Source: Roseiarcus sp050012775 (GTDB taxonomy: Bacteria; Pseudomonadota; Alphaproteobacteria; Rhizobiales; Beijerinckiaceae). From it: a stretch of 64,000 nt of DNA. The stretch's first letter is position 1; each line of letters begins with the position of its first letter. This document shows, piece by piece, positions 61,881-64,000 of this stretch. Below the pieces are notes generated by a model that worked only from the letters and a program-made list of their open reading frames with translations, did not search any database and was not told the DNA's origin. Location of the stretch: positions 40,504 to 104,503 of the forward strand of contig JBEKGN010000016.1 of the NCBI GenBank assembly GCA_050012775.1, read 5' to 3'. Position numbers and translations under genes: made by a program.

Positions 61881-62605
61881 GGTGCTGTCTCCGGTTGACG
61901 GGAAAATCCCGCCTCCTGCACATGTCGCGCCCGCCCGCCTTGAAAAGCGGCCGGTCACGACGACTTGCGCCTGTCCCCGGAGCTGGGCTTCACGCCCACC
62001 GCCGGACAGATGGTTCGAACCGCAGGCGCCGACCGGCTCGATCCGAGCCGCCCGACGAAAAATCGGTCTTCCCCGTCTATGCAGGCCCCCTGACACCCCG
62101 CGTTGCGGGAGGGAATTAAGCGGCGCCCCCCCTAGGGGAACGCGCGCGCCGGCAGTCTCGGACAGGACATGGCCGGACGAGACACGAGGGATGCCCCCCG
62201 GGTCCTCCGGCCTATCCACCGCTCTCCCTTCGGCGCTCCCTTGAAAAGGGTCTCGACAAAGCGAAGCGGAAGCCATTGATGATCATAAGGGGTCGCATCG
62301 CGCCGCCGACCCCGGCAGGCTGTTTAGCCGGATCGCGCGCTCCTGCCAAGAGGCTTCACGAAAAATTTTTGTGCGCCGCGAAGTCCGCGCCCCATCCGCG
62401 CACGCCGGCGGCCCGGCTCGCGGGCGGAGCCACGGTAGCGCTTTCCCGCCAGGAAACAAGTCTGTGGTTGCCCGCTCCCTCGGCGCGATCCCATCCGGCC
62501 GTCGACGGGAGCCTGACAGTCCCGTGAGCGTCTTTCCCGCCGCCGGCCCGCGCGGACAACAGGCGAGCGACGGCGCGGCGAGGCCATGAGCGCCCCGCGC
62601 CCCAT
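61881..62605. other. Long leader/intergenic region upstream of rplJ
   Basis: 725 bases with no supported coding sequence. The part nearest rplJ contains small stems, for example CCCGC/GCGGG at 62097-62109 and a sequence resembling L10-leader spacers. The distal part, 62290-62590, is GC-rich with several inverted repeats. I tested by eye for cobalamin riboswitch, tmRNA, RNase P and SRP RNA signatures and found none convincing. Confidence 0.45.
62040..62110 (-). promoter_or_regulatory. Candidate L10(L12) autoregulatory leader
   Basis: On the minus strand a stem CCCGC-AAC-GCGGG is followed by GGGGGCCTGCATAGACGGGG and a second small stem CCGA...TCGG, about 160-230 bases upstream of rplJ. L10 leaders are known regulatory RNAs bound by the L10-L12 complex. 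The assignment rests on position and loose resemblance only. Confidence 0.3.
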
Positions 62606-63124
62606 TCACTCCGCCGCCACCGCCGCCCGGACGGTTCTCAGTCCGATGTTCACCGGCACCGGCGCGCGCAGGATGTCGAGCACGGGGCAATGCGCGTCGA
62701 CGACTTCCTTCAGCTTGGCGAGATCGGCCGGGCTCGCGTCGCTCTTCAGTTCGACGACGCCGCGAACGTCGGTGAAGCCGGCGCGGACATCGTCCTTCAC
62801 CGCGAAGAAGCCGCGCAAGTCGAGCGAGCCTTCGAGCTTGACCGAAACGCCATCGAGCGGAATGCCGAGCGCGGTGGCGTAGGCGCGATAGGTGATCTCC
62901 TGACACGTCGCGAGCGCCGCCAGGACCAATTCGACCGGGTTGGGGCCGGCGTCCGTCCCGCCGAGGTTGGGGGGTTCGTCGACCGTCACGGCGAACTGGC
63001 GAATTTTCGCTTCGCTTCGCACGCCTTCGACTTGCCGAGAATCGACCGAAAAGGTCGCGACCGCATGATCGGCGTTGGCCCGCAGATCGGCCTGCGTCGC
63101 AACGATGATGTCCTTCAGCGCCAT
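62606..63124 (-). CDS. OsmC/Ohr-family peroxiredoxin-like protein
   Basis: 172 residues from ATG 63124 with AGGAGAAAAACT upstream. The core is EPPNLGGTDAGPNPVELVLA, ALATCQEITYRAYATALGIP with the first catalytic Cys, and VVDAHCPVLDILRAPVPVNI with the second. The family detoxifies organic hydroperoxides via this Cys pair; the YhfA/OsmC branch is likelier than Ohr. An AT-rich promoter region with inverted repeat AACGAT-N9-ATCGTT (63177-63197) lies upstream. Confidence 0.88.
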   Translation of the reverse strand: MALKDIIVATQADLRANADHAVATFSVDSRQVEGVRSEAKIRQFAVTVDEPPNLGGTDAGPNPVELVLAALATCQEITYRAYATALGIPLDGVSVKLEGSLDLRGFFAVKDDVRAGFTDVRGVVELKSDASPADLAKLKEVVDAHCPVLDILRAPVPVNIGLRTVRAAVAAE

Positions 63125-63157
63125 AGTTTTTCTCCTGGGGTTGCGGCGATGGTCGGT

Positions 63158-63197
63158 TTGGTGGAAAATGGGTAGAAACGATATAATGACGATCGTT
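63158..63197. promoter_or_regulatory. AT-rich promoter region with inverted repeat between the OsmC gene and the enolase remnant
   Basis: Plus-strand TTGGTG (63158-63163), an 18-base spacer, and TATAAT (63182-63187) form a plausible sigma-70 promoter. The inverted repeat AACGAT (63177-63182) / ATCGTT (63192-63197) overlaps the -10. The sequence through 63216 is far more AT-rich than its surroundings and may serve both directions. Confidence 0.4.
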
Positions 63198-63369
63198 TTT
63201 ATAGATATATGGCCATCATGCCCACGAACCGATCCATCCGTCAATCGCGCCGCTGACCGGCGCCGATCCGACGGCGTTCGCCGGCCGGCGCTTGATTTCC
63301 TCGCGCCGCCGGAAACACCGGTCGTCGGCGGAGAGGCAAAGAATCGCTCTTTCCCAGGGAGTCGCGCCC

Positions 63370-63651
63370 ATGAAGATCGCCGGACTCGAGACTTTCGTCG
63401 TCGGCGCCGCCAATATTCAGCTCTCGGCTTGCAGCCCGAATTTCCTCGTTCTCGAGAGCATCGAGCGCTGGGACGGCTTTCAGGCCGAACTCTTGAAAAA
63501 GCCGATCCGGTGGGAGGACGGCTACGTCATCCCGCCGAGCGAGCCCGGCCTCGGCGTCGAACTCGACGAGGAGGTCGCGCGCGCCCATCCCTATACGGGA
63601 GACGCGCGGCGCCTCGTGCCGACCTACGCGCCGATCGGGCGGCCGGACTGA
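63370..63651 (+). pseudogene. Internally deleted mandelate racemase/muconate lactonizing (enolase) superfamily gene
   Basis: 93 residues. MKIAGLETFVVGAA matches the start of galactonate-dehydratase-like members. The sequence then jumps to the extreme C-terminus (LSACSPNFLVLESIERWDGF, KPIRWEDGYVIPPSEPGLGV, ELDEEVARAHPYTG). The intervening ~290 residues with all metal ligands and catalytic Lys/His are missing while the frame is kept. It cannot be an active enzyme. AGGGAG precedes the ATG and the promoter-like TATAAT is upstream, so it may still be expressed. Confidence 0.75.
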
Positions 63652-63843
63652 GGGTGATTTCGCTGACGGCGCCGGCGCCGGCGCCGTCCACGCCATCGCC
63701 ATAATGCCGACTGTGAGCGGCCAGGCGCGATTTGCCGCGCGCCTTCCTGATAATGTCCGCTTATACCGGAGGCATTCTTGGTGTGATACTTGCGGTAGCT
63801 GAAAATCCTGATCGCCTATCGGCGATGGGCGGAGCGGCGGACG

Positions 63844-64000
63844 ATGAATGAGAATGCGCCTGCCGCTTCCGTCGCGGCCCCGACCGGCGATCGCGCCAAG
63901 GTCTTCGTCTCCTATTCGCGCAAGGACTCGGCTTTTGCGCAGCTTTTGGTCGGGGCGCTGGCCGAGCGCGGTTTCGACGCCTTCCTCGACAAGACGGATA
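63844..64000 (+). CDS. TIR-domain protein, N-terminal part only
   Basis: The first 52 codons of an ORF running off the window. After a ~17-residue Ala-rich start the sequence is KVFVSYSRKDSAFAQLLVGA and LAERGFDAFLDKTD, the first strand and helix of a TIR/SEFIR-type domain (FVSYSRKD box). The catalytic Glu and anything downstream (often WD40, TPR or effector domains) lie outside. GGAGCGGCGGACG precedes the ATG. Bacterial TIR proteins can be NAD-consuming immune effectors or signalling proteins; which applies cannot be judged. Confidence 0.75.
   Translation, partial: MNENAPAASVAAPTGDRAKVFVSYSRKDSAFAQLLVGALAERGFDAFLDKTD

Noticed and set aside
62290..62590. Possible riboswitch or structured RNA (cobalamin, tmRNA, RNase P, SRP RNA)
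   Set aside because: None of the conserved boxes of these families could be found by eye on either strand; left as unassigned sequence.

Overview
The window is high-GC alphaproteobacterial chromosome, most likely from a Rhizobiales (Hyphomicrobiales) lineage. Four observations point there: the fused rplJL-rpoBC / str / S10 / spc ribosomal block, a MarR-family LdtR gene beside an L,D-transpeptidase, SdhE directly upstream of mfd, and an (2S)-methylsuccinyl-CoA dehydrogenase of the ethylmalonyl-CoA pathway. That last enzyme suits an organism lacking isocitrate lyase, for example a serine-cycle methylotroph of the Beijerinckiaceae/Methylocystaceae type. The genus is inference. I found no tRNA, rRNA, CRISPR array, insertion sequence or prophage.

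Region 1 (1-16 kb), mostly minus strand, is accessory. It holds the front of an intradiol dioxygenase, a chemoreceptor with a c-type haem motif, two related small secreted proteins, sdhE-mfd, a small membrane protein, a secreted caspase-like (C13) peptidase, a glutathionyl-hydroquinone reductase, and an 1.8k-residue membrane protein with a GH94 cyclic-glucan-synthase-like C-terminus. A helically phased short repeat lies just behind mfd.

Region 2 (16-33 kb) is metabolic. leuA has a Leu-rich 19-codon leader ORF and a hairpin in front of it, which looks like an attenuator. A divergent ribose-type sugar ABC operon (binding protein, ATPase, permease, then a TPR-methyltransferase) follows a perfect palindrome. 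Then come yihY, mcd, an RlpA-like DPBB protein, denD plus an overlapping histidine kinase, nadK, nudK, and the ldtP/ldtR cell-wall pair whose two promoters share a motif.

Region 3 (33-62 kb), all minus strand, is the translation and transcription block. Read in transcription order it is rplJ-rplL-rpoB-rpoC-(PAS protein)-rpsL-rpsG-fusA-tuf-rpsJ-rplC-rplD-rplW-rplB-rpsS-rplV-rpsC-rplP-rpmC-rpsQ-rplN-rplX-rplE-rpsN-rpsH-rplF-rplR-rpsE-rpmD-rplO-secY-adk. adk is then translationally coupled to a HIBCH-like enzyme and a small membrane protein rather than to rpsM-rpsK-rpoA-rplQ. rplK-rplA are not next to rplJ. Intergenic hairpins and palindromic repeats break up this block.

Region 4 (62-64 kb) carries an OsmC-like protein, an internally deleted enolase-superfamily remnant, and the start of a TIR-domain protein that runs off the window.
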